60,709 nt of DNA. It comes from a bacterium (lineage in GTDB: Bacteria; Bacillota; Clostridia; Oscillospirales; Oscillospiraceae). Numbering within the stretch: position 1 is the stretch's first letter; every line of letters starts with the position of its first letter. The translations under genes were made by a program, and so were the position numbers. Below the pieces are notes generated by a model, which was given only the letters and a program-made list of their open reading frames with translations, made no database searches and was not told where the DNA came from. Shown piece after piece: positions 1-6,587 of this stretch. The stretch is from the NCBI GenBank assembly GCA_029009095.1, contig JAQXJT010000010.1, positions 1-60,709 of the forward strand, written 5' to 3'.

Positions 1-600
1 ACCGGCAATCGGTTCTACCATGCCGGAAGCTTGACCGAATAGAAAACTTTTCTTTCTGGAATACCCCTCTCTCCGGAGCGGAACAGAAACTGCTGCACCT
101 TCGGGAAAATTCTGCAAACCGATACCAACCGCCACGGAAACTGCCCCCATCAAGTTTTCTGCGGTATAGTCAGTACCCCGCAATGCACCAAATGCAACGC
201 CCACTGCCAGACCTTCCGGGATATTGTGAAGGGTGATAGAAAGAATCAGCATGATAATGCGGTTTAGGCGTTCATGGGGTTTGCCCAGTGTGCTGTCTGC
301 TTTTCTTCTTGCAAAGGAAACCACCTTATCGGATGCCCACATAAACAATGCACCGCACAAAAAGCCTGCCGTTGCCACTAAATATGCAGGTAGGTTCGAG
401 GAGGCCTCTGCGCGTTCGATTGCCGGTTGCAGCAAAGACCAGAAGCTGGCTGCGATCATGACGCCGGAAGCAAATCCAAGCATGATGTTCAACCCTTTGG
501 GATTGGGGGATGTAAAAAAGAGGACTGTAGCTGCGCCCAGTGCTGTTACGAACCAGGTTCCCAGCGTCGCCGCAAGCGCCATTATAATGTAACTAGCCAT
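1..600 (-). CDS. ZIP-family metal transporter, N-terminal 200 residues (cut by window edge)
   Basis: The reverse strand from 600 to the window edge is open for exactly 200 codons. It begins with an ATG preceded by a good AGGAGGT ribosome site. The protein is hydrophobic and carries the two signature metal-site motifs of ZIP transporters, HNIPEG near residues 125-130 and QNFPEG near 163-168, in the spacing typical of TM4 and TM5. A variable, charged loop with one His (about 95-112) precedes the first motif. ZIP proteins import divalent metals such as zinc, iron or manganese across the cytoplasmic membrane; the substrate cannot be told from the sequence. The family is usually near 260 residues, so about a quarter is missing. 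It lies in the AT-richer island, so it is probably accessory cargo. Confidence 0.92.
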   Translation of the reverse strand, partial: MASYIIMALAATLGTWFVTALGAATVLFFTSPNPKGLNIMLGFASGVMIAASFWSLLQPAIERAEASSNLPAYLVATAGFLCGALFMWASDKVVSFARRKADSTLGKPHERLNRIIMLILSITLHNIPEGLAVGVAFGALRGTDYTAENLMGAVSVAVGIGLQNFPEGAAVSVPLRREGYSRKKSFLFGQASGMVEPIAG

Positions 601-985
601 GTTGCACCTCCTATATCCATTATATTTTCAAGATCTTTTTGAGTGACCGTTGAAAAAGAGAAATATGCCGGAATAGGAAGTAAAAAAAGAAAATCTGCTG
701 CTCTGAAATCCGAAAAACCATTGGTATGGCAGCGTTTTTTGAAAAGTCCTATCAGAACACTCGCACCATCTGTGCCACAGATTTTGCTGTGGCATGTATG
801 GTCTTTTATGTATGGTATCCTCTTAATCGCCCACGATGTCGAAGCTGCTGCCCAGGCGAAGGAAGCCTACCGCCTCCAAAATGGTACCCTTCCATGTGAA
901 ACACTCAGCAGAGAATAACACCACAAAAATACCTCCGACTTTTTTAGGTGCAGAAAGAATCTAAAATGTTTAGCTTTGGTTTTAT
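601..985. other. Gene-poor stretch, probably decayed sequence
   Basis: No reading frame here has a plausible start, ribosome site and protein-like composition. A TATAAT-like hexamer on the reverse strand (619-624) sits just upstream of the ZIP gene and may be its -10 box. The remainder is AT-rich and reads like remnants of deleted genes in the island. Confidence 0.5.
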
Positions 986-1024
986 CGCTCATTTCATCAA
1001 TCGTTTGTTGTTGATGAATGAGCG
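986..1024. repeat. Near-perfect inverted repeat overlapping a promoter
   Basis: The left arm 986-1000 (CGCTCATTTCATCAA) pairs with the right arm 1011-1024 (TTGATGAATGAGCG) with a single unpaired base and a 10-base loop. The right arm contains the -35 hexamer of the promoter at 1011-1039. The repeat could therefore be an operator, or a terminator of a vanished upstream gene. No T-run follows it on the plus strand, which favours an operator-like role. Confidence 0.5.
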
Positions 1025-1039
1025 ATGAAATGTTATAAT
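1011..1039 (+). promoter_or_regulatory. Sigma-A type promoter for the broken Cys-rich gene
   Basis: TTGATG (1011-1016) and TATAAT (1034-1039) are separated by 17 bases. The ATG at 1060 follows with AAGGAG at 1046-1051, so the broken gene kept its promoter and ribosome site. Confidence 0.7.
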
Positions 1040-1059
1040 GTGCGTAAGGAGATATGAGG

Positions 1060-1161
1060 ATGAATAAACAATGTAGCAACTGTGTAGCAACTGTGTAGCA
1101 ACTGTGAATTAAATTTTGGTGGAACCTGTGCTGGACATGGTAACACTTATGATTACGGAGA
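1060..1161 (+). pseudogene. Cys-rich zinc-ribbon-like protein, N-terminal fragment (gene B)
   Basis: From the ATG at 1060 the frame opens with MNKQCSNC and then hits a stop, because an 11-bp unit (GTAGCAACTGT) is present three times at 1073-1105. With only one unit kept, the frame continues through ELNFGG, a CAGHG motif and TYDYG up to 1161. The reconstructed start has a CxxC pair plus a further Cys and His, which suggests a small metal-binding domain. The reading breaks again at 1161, where another gene's 3' half begins. The remainder of this gene is found in the same frame from 2841. The function is unknown. Confidence 0.7.
1073..1105 (+). repeat. Three tandem copies of an 11-bp unit inside gene B
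   Basis: The unit GTAGCAACTGT occurs at 1073-1083, 1084-1094 and 1095-1105. Because 11 is not a multiple of 3, copy number sets the reading frame. One or four copies keep the gene open and the present three shift it. Confidence 0.9.
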
Positions 1162-1445
1162 CTGAGGCGGTCGAAAAGAGTAAATCCTCCATTTCCCGTG
1201 CGGTAGCCGGTGGCCTCCTGTTTGGCGGCGTCGGTGCGGTCGTCGGCGCTGTGAGCGGCACCGGAAAGAAAGAGAAGAAGGTGAGCCGGTTCTTTTTCGT
1301 GATTAGCTACACGTCCTCCTCCGGGGAGGATAAGTTCCTCCAGTTCGAGGATACGCGCCTTTACAAGGGCCGTAAATTGTCGGACAAATTGAAGGAGCTC
1401 TGCGAGATTTACGCGCCTGCTGTGGAAGATATTACCGAGCTTTGA
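1161..1445 (+). pseudogene. PH-like/glycine-loop protein, C-terminal half (gene A)
   Basis: The frame TEAVEKSKSS, a Gly-rich hydrophobic segment (GGLLFGGVGAVVGAVSG), a Lys-rich stretch and a C-terminal part ending DITEL match the back half of a small Firmicutes family. In that family a PH-like N-terminal domain is followed by a short glycine-rich membrane-active loop. No ribosome site or natural start exists here. The missing first 56 residues are at 2672-2839. Joining Q56 from there to T57 here gives one uninterrupted 150-residue protein. The 3' end has an intrinsic terminator. Confidence 0.75.
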
Positions 1446-1460
1446 CACTATAAAACGACC

Positions 1461-1498
1461 AAAGGCCGGAGGGGCAACCCTCTGGCCTTTTCGCGCGC
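1461..1498 (+). terminator. Intrinsic terminator after gene A 3' half
   Basis: The stem AAAGGCCGGAGGG / CCCTCTGGCCTTT (1461-1490, GCAA loop, one mismatch) is followed by a short T-rich tail. Confidence 0.75.
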
Positions 1499-1599
1499 CG
1501 CTGAAAAACATAACAAAATGGCGCGCCTAAATTCGTGCATTTTATAGGCTTTTTCTTGGCGTTTTCGCGGTATATAATTCGTATGTAGTCATTTCTTTT

Positions 1600-1782
1600 T
1601 TGCTTCTTCTTGACGCCAATACCAACGAGATCGTGGCCGACATCATCACCAACCACAGCCTGTGCATCGATGAGATCCTCAGCCTCATGGATATCTCCGT
1701 AGATTTCGAGGGGCAGCTCGTTGACTCTAACGGATCGAGAATCAACGCCTGGTACGAAGATCTCGAAATGATCTACGAGTAA
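1600..1782 (+). CDS. Small acidic hypothetical protein, start uncertain
   Basis: The open frame covers 1531-1782. The only start-like codon in its second half is a TTG at 1600 with no ribosome site, because the upstream sequence is pyrimidine-rich. From there it encodes about 60 residues, acidic and helical in style (NEIVADIITNHSL, EILSLMDISVDFEG, ending LEMIYE). It has the composition of a real protein but is probably truncated at its 5' end. No family is recognised. It lies inside the 1,679-bp inserted segment. Confidence 0.4.
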   Translation: MLLLDANTNEIVADIITNHSLCIDEILSLMDISVDFEGQLVDSNGSRINAWYEDLEMIYE

Positions 1783-1914
1783 AATCTCCTCCGCATCAGC
1801 CGAAACGGTCTGAAAAGACCGTCCACCCGAACCGCCCCACGGGTGCTGACGAGGCAGGGCAAATATTATAAAGATGCTCCATAAGTGGCAATTAAATATC
1901 GGAGGCGTGTGTAA

Positions 1915-2100
1915 ATGACTTACGAAGAGATCCAGAACAATAATGGAAGGAATGATCGCAAAATGCAAAAGACCGATAACATCTACATCCGCGTCACGCC
2001 CGAACTCAAGCAGCAGCTCCAGAAGGCCGCCGAAGCCGATAACCGCACCTTGTCCAGCTATATCGAGACCGTCCTCAAGCGCGCCCTCTCTCAGTCCTGA
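1915..2100 (+). CDS. Ribbon-helix-helix (Arc/MetJ-type) small DNA-binding protein
   Basis: The ATG at 1915 follows GGAGG with suitable spacing. The 61-residue product has a polar N-terminus and then NIYIRVTPELKQQLQKAA, ADNRTLSSYI and ETVLKRAL. A beta strand followed by two helices in this pattern is the ribbon-helix-helix fold used by plasmid copy-number regulators, phage repressors and antitoxins. An internal ATG at 1963 is possible but has a poorer ribosome site. No toxin gene is adjacent, so an antitoxin role is not supported. It is followed by a strong terminator. Confidence 0.75.
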   Translation: MTYEEIQNNNGRNDRKMQKTDNIYIRVTPELKQQLQKAAEADNRTLSSYIETVLKRALSQS

Positions 2101-2111
2101 CGCTCTTTCGC

Positions 2112-2140
2112 CCTGCCGGGTTTCCCGGCAGGGCTTTTTT
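2112..2140 (+). terminator. Intrinsic terminator
   Basis: A perfect stem GCCCTGCCGGG / CCCGGCAGGGC with a 3-base loop is followed by six T. It ends the ribbon-helix-helix gene. Confidence 0.9.
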
Positions 2141-2219
2141 ACTTATATCCTCATCTGTCCGCCCGGCATGGCATATCCATGCTCCGCGTCCCCCGTCAGA
2201 TCGAATATGTCGAGGATTG

Positions 2220-2251
2220 AAAAAGGCCAGGGTGCTATCTTTGGCCTTTTT
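2220..2251 (-). terminator. Terminator overlapping the 3' end of the DUF1492 gene
   Basis: The stem AAAAAGGCCA / TTGGCCTTTTT is symmetrical and carries a T-run on both strands. It straddles the stop of the reverse-strand gene ending at 2235. Confidence 0.6.
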
Positions 2252-2645
2252 CTTTCAACTTTTCCAGCGCGTCGGCGTGGATGCGGTGCACCTGCCGCCA
2301 GCTGTAGTTTAGTTTGACGCATACCTGCTCCCATGTCAGGCCGTCTATGTATCGACAGCGCAGTACTTCGCGGGCAGGGGAGGCCAGCCCGGAGATGGAT
2401 GTCTCCACCTCTTGCAGCTTCTCGGCCAGCTCTGCCATGATGCGCAGATACCTGTCCAGCAGCTCCTGCCTCTGTATGACCATCAGCTCCATGGCGGCGT
2501 TGTCCGGCGACGGAGCGGACGGCGTGCCGGTCAGCTTTTGCGCCTTTGGCGCATACATGGCCGCGCTGAGTTCCTCCAGCCTGCCCTGTGTGTTCTGCAG
2601 CTCTCTTTTTATGGCCGCATACTCCCGCAGTTGATCCTTCGTCAC
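2235..2645 (-). CDS. DUF1492-type phage regulator (sigma region 4-like HTH)
   Basis: GTG start at 2645 with GGAGGTGGAGCC just upstream; 136 residues. Residues 1-75 are Gln/Glu/Leu-rich and likely coiled coil. Residues about 90-130 contain REVLRCRYIDGLTWEQV, NYSWRQVHRIHADALEKL, a helix-turn-helix like region 4 of sigma factors. This matches DUF1492/ArpU-like proteins of phages and integrative elements, which are thought to control late or packaging genes. It is the clearest phage marker in this island and has no other phage genes around it. Confidence 0.8.
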   Translation of the reverse strand: MTKDQLREYAAIKRELQNTQGRLEELSAAMYAPKAQKLTGTPSAPSPDNAAMELMVIQRQELLDRYLRIMAELAEKLQEVETSISGLASPAREVLRCRYIDGLTWEQVCVKLNYSWRQVHRIHADALEKLKEKGQR

Positions 2646-2671
2646 GGCTCCACCTCCAAAAGGGCAGCACC

Positions 2672-2839
2672 ATGAGCGAGAACTTTGTCCTTCTGGAGGG
2701 TGTTGGACAGTTCCAGGCTGATACCGTCGTGGAGGTCGCTCTGCACGACGACCACATCGAATTGACTGCCACGTTTATGAAAAAGATGCCGGTCTCTCTT
2801 AAGTATGCCCAGATCACGGACGTATTCTATGGGATGCAG
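2672..2839 (+). pseudogene. PH-like/glycine-loop protein, N-terminal half (gene A)
   Basis: From the ATG at 2672 the frame encodes 56 residues (MSENFVLLEGVGQF ... SLKYAQITDVFYGMQ) and then runs into a stop at 2843-2845. The pattern of short beta strands ending in a conserved Leu-x-Tyr-x-x-Ile is typical of a PH-like N-terminal domain. The continuation of this protein is at 1161-1445, upstream on the same strand, so the gene is circularly permuted around the inserted segment. The ribosome site (AAAAGGG) is modest. Confidence 0.75.
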
Positions 2840-3080
2840 AGGTAATTTCTGATGATACAAAATGCTGCGATGATTGGGGTGCCAGCTTAGAATATTATGA
2901 GAATCAGATAACAACGGCTCCTCGTTTTCTTAGAGATGCGCACAATGATTGTCACATTTCTTATCAAGAGTTTCCCAAATATATTAATGATTTTGAGTCT
3001 GGAAAGCCCGTATCAATCAACATGAATAATTGTGGTTTTTGCATGCACTGCCAGGAAATCAAAAATGGCAAAAATTCGGG

Positions 3081-3129
3081 CAATTCTAAGATTTTTCTAA
3101 TGCCACGCATTAGAAAAATCTTAGAATTG
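3081..3129. repeat. Perfect 22-bp inverted repeat
   Basis: Arms 3081-3102 and 3108-3129 are perfectly complementary around the 5-base loop CCACG. The stem is AT-rich (CAATTCTAAG...) and has no T-run, so it is not an ordinary terminator. It may be an element end, a cruciform or a structured RNA. Confidence 0.85.
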
Positions 3130-3165
3130 GTGGTGCTGCGAGGAGATCTTTTTGACTTGGAAAAT

Positions 3166-3202
3166 CAAGGACTTTTCAGTTTTGAAAGCCGAAAAGTCCT
3201 TG
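3166..3202. repeat. 12-bp inverted repeat near the island boundary
   Basis: CAAGGACTTTTC (3166-3177) pairs with GAAAAGTCCTTG (3191-3202), loop of 13 bases. It is the second hairpin within 130 bp of the tRNA fragment, of the sort found at attachment regions. Confidence 0.7.
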
Positions 3203-3280
3203 GGAACACTGGATTTTTGAGTTCTTATTACTTCTGACAAATTCTAAAAAATTCCGGAAAACTCCGAAATGCTCACAAGG

Positions 3281-3335
3281 CTTGAAAACCGTTGGGGCGC
3301 AAGCCACAGGGGTTCGAATCCCTTACTCTCCGCCA
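3281..3335 (+). other. 3' fragment of tRNA-Ser(UGA): island attachment-site scar
   Basis: CTTGAAA is the tRNA-Ser(UGA) anticodon loop. It is followed by an anticodon-stem 3' strand, a long variable arm (GGC-GCAA-GCC), a T-arm with GGTTCGAAT, the acceptor 3' strand ACTCTCC, discriminator G and CCA at 3333-3335. The 5' half is absent: no GGAGAGT or D-arm lies upstream, and the base before the loop already mismatches the stem. Elements that integrate at tRNA 3' ends leave such a fragment at their far end. The intact copy should be at the other end, left of this window. Confidence 0.82.
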
Positions 3336-3337
3336 TG

Positions 3338-3394
3338 ACCGGACACCCCGGTTTGATACGGTGCGTATCGAAGCGGGCGTCCGGTTTCTTTTTT
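3338..3394 (+). terminator. Terminator downstream of the tRNA-Ser fragment
   Basis: ACCGGAC-ACCCCG pairs with CGGG-C-GTCCGGT and is followed by TTTCTTTTTT. It is probably the original terminator of the tRNA-Ser gene that was displaced. Beyond it, to 3507, no gene is seen. Confidence 0.7.
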
Positions 3395-3507
3395 GCCTGG
3401 AGGGGTCTTTGCCAAGCCGGTCGGGATCTGTTGATGTCAAGAAGAGAAATCCGGCTTTCATGCAGCCGTCAAATCCCTCTCCTTTCGGGGAAACCGGGGG
3501 AAAACCC

Positions 3508-3536
3508 TTGAAAAACCGCCCGTGCCATGGTAAGAT
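3508..3536 (+). promoter_or_regulatory. Promoter of the small membrane protein
   Basis: TTGAAA (3508-3513), 17-base spacer, TAAGAT (3531-3536). Confidence 0.6.
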
Positions 3537-3590
3537 AGCAGACAGCGCTGCGGCGCGGAAAGAAAACACGGAAACTGCGGGGGAACCGTC

Positions 3591-3833
3591 ATGAAAAAAT
3601 GGAACCTGATTGTTGTTTTGAAATTCGGTACGCTGATCGTGGCTGCCGTGCTGCTGCTGATGCATATCTTCAAGCTCTGGAACGGCGCGCTTGGGATTTT
3701 TGAGCCGATGATGGGCGTGGTGGTGATGTTGCAGGGGGTGCAGTTTTGGAAGGAAAACCGTCCGCTGTCTGTGCTCTCCTTCTGCGCGGGCATCTTCGTG
3801 ATCGGCGTGTCTGTGTATATGACCTACTTCTGA
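3591..3833 (+). CDS. Small membrane protein, 80 residues
   Basis: The ATG at 3591 follows a GGGGGAA ribosome site and a promoter. The product is almost entirely hydrophobic, with three probable membrane helices (about residues 8-25, 33-47 and 59-78) joined by short loops, one containing FWKENRP. No family is recognised. It is a stand-alone gene with its own promoter and terminator, the first backbone gene after the island. Confidence 0.7.
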   Translation: MKKWNLIVVLKFGTLIVAAVLLLMHIFKLWNGALGIFEPMMGVVVMLQGVQFWKENRPLSVLSFCAGIFVIGVSVYMTYF

Positions 3834-3839
3834 AAAAAT

Positions 3840-3874
3840 AAAACCGGGACGCAAGGGGCGCGTCCCGGTTTTGC
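3840..3874 (+). terminator. Intrinsic terminator
   Basis: AAACCGGGACGC / GCGTCCCGGTTT stem with a T-tail, after the small membrane protein. Confidence 0.85.
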
Positions 3875-3940
3875 TTTGGCAGGAAGGATGCCGCTCATGC
3901 AAGGAAAGAGGGGACGCGCCCTTTGCGTCCCCTCTTTCCT

Positions 3941-4816
3941 TTACCTGCACACCGGGCAAAGCTCGATGTAGCCCCGGCTGCCGATGGGTTCCAGCTGGAT
4001 CCGGGGGTTTTCCGTGTCCCAGCGGTAGCCGATGCTGGCCGGGTCAAAGCGCCGCTCCGCCTCCCACAGCTCCCTGATGGCGTCCTCGAAGTCCTCCTCG
4101 GCGAAAGGCTCCCCCTGAAAACGCAGGTAGCTCGCCGCGGGGAGGGTGATCACCTCGAAGCCCTCGGGCACAGGCCCGTCGTAGTCCGGGGACACTTCCA
4201 CCCCCTGCACATACTCGTTGGTAATGGGCTTGCGGTATTTCTCCGGCAGCCACATACAGACCGGCTCCCCCGCCGGGGAGGGGATGCTGCACAGAAGACC
4301 CCATATATCGCTGCCTGTCTCCTCGCAGTAGCTCATGTAGTCCCGGGCCAGCTTGCCCCGTTTCAGGATGACCTTTCTCTCCGGCTTCTCCGTCAGGAGA
4401 ATAAACATATTTCTCAGGTTTTCCACAGGTTTCAATTCCTTTCCCGATGGTTTGTACCGTACTCCGTAAGGTTTGAACAGCGCGAGGGGGACGGGATGCC
4501 TGGCATACTCCCGGGGGTTGCAGCCGAACTCCCGGAAGAAGGCCCGCTGGTAGCCGTCCACGCTCCCAAAGCCCAGCTCCATGGCCACATCGCTGACCCG
4601 GCAGCGCCCGTCCCGGAGCCGGATGGCCGATAGGGAGAGGCGCAGCCGCCGCAGATAGTCCGCGGGAGTGTGCTTTGTCCACGCCAGGAAGAGCCGCCGG
4701 GCGTACCAGGGAGAGTACCCCGCCGCCCGTGCCAGATCGCTCATGGTGACCGGCTCGGCACAGTGCTCCGCCATATAGTCCTGCATCCGCTGCACCGCCA
4801 GGATCTGATCGTTCAT
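3941..4816 (-). CDS. AraC-family regulator with GyrI-like ligand-binding domain
   Basis: Start ATG at 4816 with AAGGAGG upstream; 291 residues. Residues 1-110 form the double helix-turn-helix of AraC/XylS regulators (MSDLARAAGYSPWYARRLF; VSDVAMELGFGSVDGYQRAF; REFGCNPREY). Residues about 150-290 look like the GyrI/Rob effector domain, with the typical GYEVxxxPxxxYxxF pattern as FEVITLPAASYLRF. Such proteins bind small, often cationic or lipophilic, molecules and activate nearby genes. It is transcribed in the same direction as the adjacent ABC importer but separated from it by a terminator, so it is probably not part of that operon. Confidence 0.88.
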   Translation of the reverse strand: MNDQILAVQRMQDYMAEHCAEPVTMSDLARAAGYSPWYARRLFLAWTKHTPADYLRRLRLSLSAIRLRDGRCRVSDVAMELGFGSVDGYQRAFFREFGCNPREYARHPVPLALFKPYGVRYKPSGKELKPVENLRNMFILLTEKPERKVILKRGKLARDYMSYCEETGSDIWGLLCSIPSPAGEPVCMWLPEKYRKPITNEYVQGVEVSPDYDGPVPEGFEVITLPAASYLRFQGEPFAEEDFEDAIRELWEAERRFDPASIGYRWDTENPRIQLEPIGSRGYIELCPVCR

Positions 4817-4924
4817 CCGCCTCGCCTCCTTACGAAAAGCAGTATAACGCCCCGGGGGACGGAAAATCTCGACTTTTCTTGCCGTTTTCCCGTACCCGGT
4901 CTTTTTCTGCTCCCCAGTGTAGCA

Positions 4925-4972
4925 AAAAACCCGCCGGAAGGCAAATGCCTCCCGGCGGGCGGTTTTTCTCCT
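4925..4972 (-). terminator. Terminator of the riboswitch-controlled ABC operon
   Basis: The GC-rich hairpin CCCGCCGG ... CCGGCGGG is flanked by A and T runs. It lies just beyond the last gene of the leftward operon. Confidence 0.8.
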
Positions 4973-4981
4973 GGGGCGCTA

Positions 4982-5671
4982 TCAGGCGGGCTGCGCCGCC
5001 CTGCGGCAATTCTCCGTTTCGGCAATAACGCCGTTTTCCAGATGGTGTATCCGCTCGCAGACCATGCGGCTTAGCTCGATGTCGTGAGAGATGAACAGAA
5101 AGCCCAGCCCCTGCTCCGCCTGGAGTGTTCGGAGCAGGGCGATGATCTGCGCCTGGGAGATCACATCCAGCATACTGGTGGGCTCGTCCAGAATGAGAAG
5201 CTGGGGGCTCAGCAGCATGGCCCGGGCCAGCGCCATGCGCTGGAGTTCGCCGCCGGACAGCTCGGCAGGGTAGCGGTTCATGTGCTCGGGGTAGATGCCA
5301 AATCGCGCCAGCCAGGCTTTGTGCTCTGCCGGACGGAAAGGGATGTTATAAAAGTGGTATGGCTCCCTCATGCTGTCCTCCAGCGTCATCCTCGGGTCGA
5401 AGGAGACCTCCGGGTGCTGGAACAGGATCTGCACGCTGCGGCGGTGGGCGGCATACCAGCGCCTGTCCATGGGCTGTCCGTTCATCAGCAGCGTGCCCCC
5501 GCTGGGGGAGTAGAGCCCGGCGATGGTCTGGCCGATGGTGGACTTGCCGCAGCCGCTGCCGCCGAAAATGCCCACGGTCTCACCGTGATCCATGGAAAAG
5601 CTCACGCTGTTGATCACATAGGGGAGCTTGCTGCTATAGCGTTTTTTCAGGTTCTGTACTTCCAGGAGCAT
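4982..5671 (-). CDS. ABC transporter ATPase, OppF/NikE type, short
   Basis: This 229-residue ATPase has Walker A GGSGCGKST (about residues 37-45), signature LSGGELQRMALARAM (about 139-153) and Walker B LLILDEPTSMLD. It powers import by the neighbouring permeases as one of two different ATPases, as in oligopeptide and nickel systems. It is shorter than classical OppF (about 300 residues) because the C-terminal oligopeptide domain is missing, which resembles NikE-sized proteins. It overlaps the end of the other ATPase gene by 38 nt and is the last gene of the operon. Confidence 0.92.
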   Translation of the reverse strand: MLLEVQNLKKRYSSKLPYVINSVSFSMDHGETVGIFGGSGCGKSTIGQTIAGLYSPSGGTLLMNGQPMDRRWYAAHRRSVQILFQHPEVSFDPRMTLEDSMREPYHFYNIPFRPAEHKAWLARFGIYPEHMNRYPAELSGGELQRMALARAMLLSPQLLILDEPTSMLDVISQAQIIALLRTLQAEQGLGFLFISHDIELSRMVCERIHHLENGVIAETENCRRAAQPA

Positions 5672-6587
5672 AGCGCCAACACCTTACCTTTCTTCCTTCT
5701 GCTTTAAACATCGGCGGGCGGCTGCCGCACTTTTCCGTGCAGTAGGGGCATCGCATACGGTAGTGGCAGCCGCGGGCTGCCTCCTCGTCCTCCCGGGGCG
5801 GGGCGAAGCCGGCGGAGGCGTGGAGACCGTTTTTCGGCAGGGCGCGGAGTATGGCCTGAGAATAGGGGTGCAGGGGCCGGGCGAAAAAATCCGCCGCGCC
5901 GCCGCACTCGATCTCCTCGGAGGCGTACATGACCACCACCTGATCCGCCAGCTCCTGGGCAAAGTTCAGATCGTGGGTCACGCAGAGCAGCGTCTTGCCT
6001 TCCAGACGCCGGAAAGCGTCCGTGACCATGGAGATCCTCGCCCTGTCCAACCCCTTGGTGGGCTCGTCCGCGAACAGCACCGGCGCGTCGTTCACTACGC
6101 CCATGGCGATCAGGGCGCGCTGCTTCATGCCGCCGCTTAGAGTGTGGGGGTATTGCCGCACCAGCTGCTCCTCGTTTCCCAGATCAAAGGACCGCAACGC
6201 CTCGCAGGCCCGGCGGACGGCGGCCCGCCGGGAAAAGCGCCGGTGTATCATCAGCGGCTCCCCCACCTGGAAGCCCACGGTCAGCAGGGGGTTCATGCTG
6301 TTGCCGCTGCCCTGGGGAATGTAGGAGACGACCCGGCCCCGGAGGCGGCGCATTTCCGTCTTACCGGCGGCCATCAGATCGAGTCCGTCCAGCTCCGCCC
6401 GGCCGCTTACGGCGGCGGAGGCAGGGAGCATCTGCAAAATGGCCATGAGCAGCACGCTCTTTCCGCTGCCGCTCTCCCCGATGATCATGGTGCGCCGGCC
6501 CTCCGGCACGTCCAGAGACACGTTTTCTATGGCGTTGGGCGTGCCCGGGGGGCCGAAGCGCACAGTGACATCCTGAATTCTCAGCAT
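5634..6587 (-). CDS. ABC transporter ATPase, OppD/NikD type
   Basis: The ATG at 6587 (MLRIQDVTV) is preceded by GGGGGAG; 317 residues. It has Walker A GESGSGKS (about 36-43), signature LSGGMKQRALIAMG, Walker B PVLFADEPTKGLD and an H-loop THD. The C-terminus carries the oligopeptide/dipeptide-type tail with several Cys (CHYRMRCPYC, KCGSRPP). Walker B has FADEP in place of the common IADEP, which is a normal variation. It pairs with the second ATPase to form the motor of the importer. Confidence 0.92.
   Translation of the reverse strand: MLRIQDVTVRFGPPGTPNAIENVSLDVPEGRRTMIIGESGSGKSVLLMAILQMLPASAAVSGRAELDGLDLMAAGKTEMRRLRGRVVSYIPQGSGNSMNPLLTVGFQVGEPLMIHRRFSRRAAVRRACEALRSFDLGNEEQLVRQYPHTLSGGMKQRALIAMGVVNDAPVLFADEPTKGLDRARISMVTDAFRRLEGKTLLCVTHDLNFAQELADQVVVMYASEEIECGGAADFFARPLHPYSQAILRALPKNGLHASAGFAPPREDEEAARGCHYRMRCPYCTEKCGSRPPMFKAEGRKVRCWRYAPGSTEPEKTL

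Larger units (their letters stand above)
2841..3237 (+). pseudogene. Cys-rich protein, C-terminal fragment (gene B)
   Basis: The frame starting GEVISDDTKCCDDWG and running through RDAHNDCHISYQEFPKYI and NNCGFCMHC continues gene B in frame from base 1161. The fused product would have about 158 residues and many Cys. The last 45 residues are encoded across two hairpins (3081-3129, 3166-3202) and look unlike the rest, so the original C-terminus may also be lost. There is no start codon or ribosome site here, so this is a remnant. The function is unknown. Confidence 0.65.

Noticed and set aside
643-918. 91-codon open frame in the island
   Set aside because: It begins with GTG without a ribosome site and has no protein-like pattern beyond a short hydrophobic stretch.
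1915-2645. Toxin-antitoxin pair formed by the ribbon-helix-helix protein and a neighbour
   Set aside because: The adjacent gene on the other strand is a DUF1492-type regulator and no small toxin-like gene follows the ribbon-helix-helix gene, which is closed by a terminator.
3281-3335. A functional tRNA-Ser
   Set aside because: The 5' acceptor strand and D-arm are missing and the anticodon stem is mismatched, so only the 3' fragment is present.
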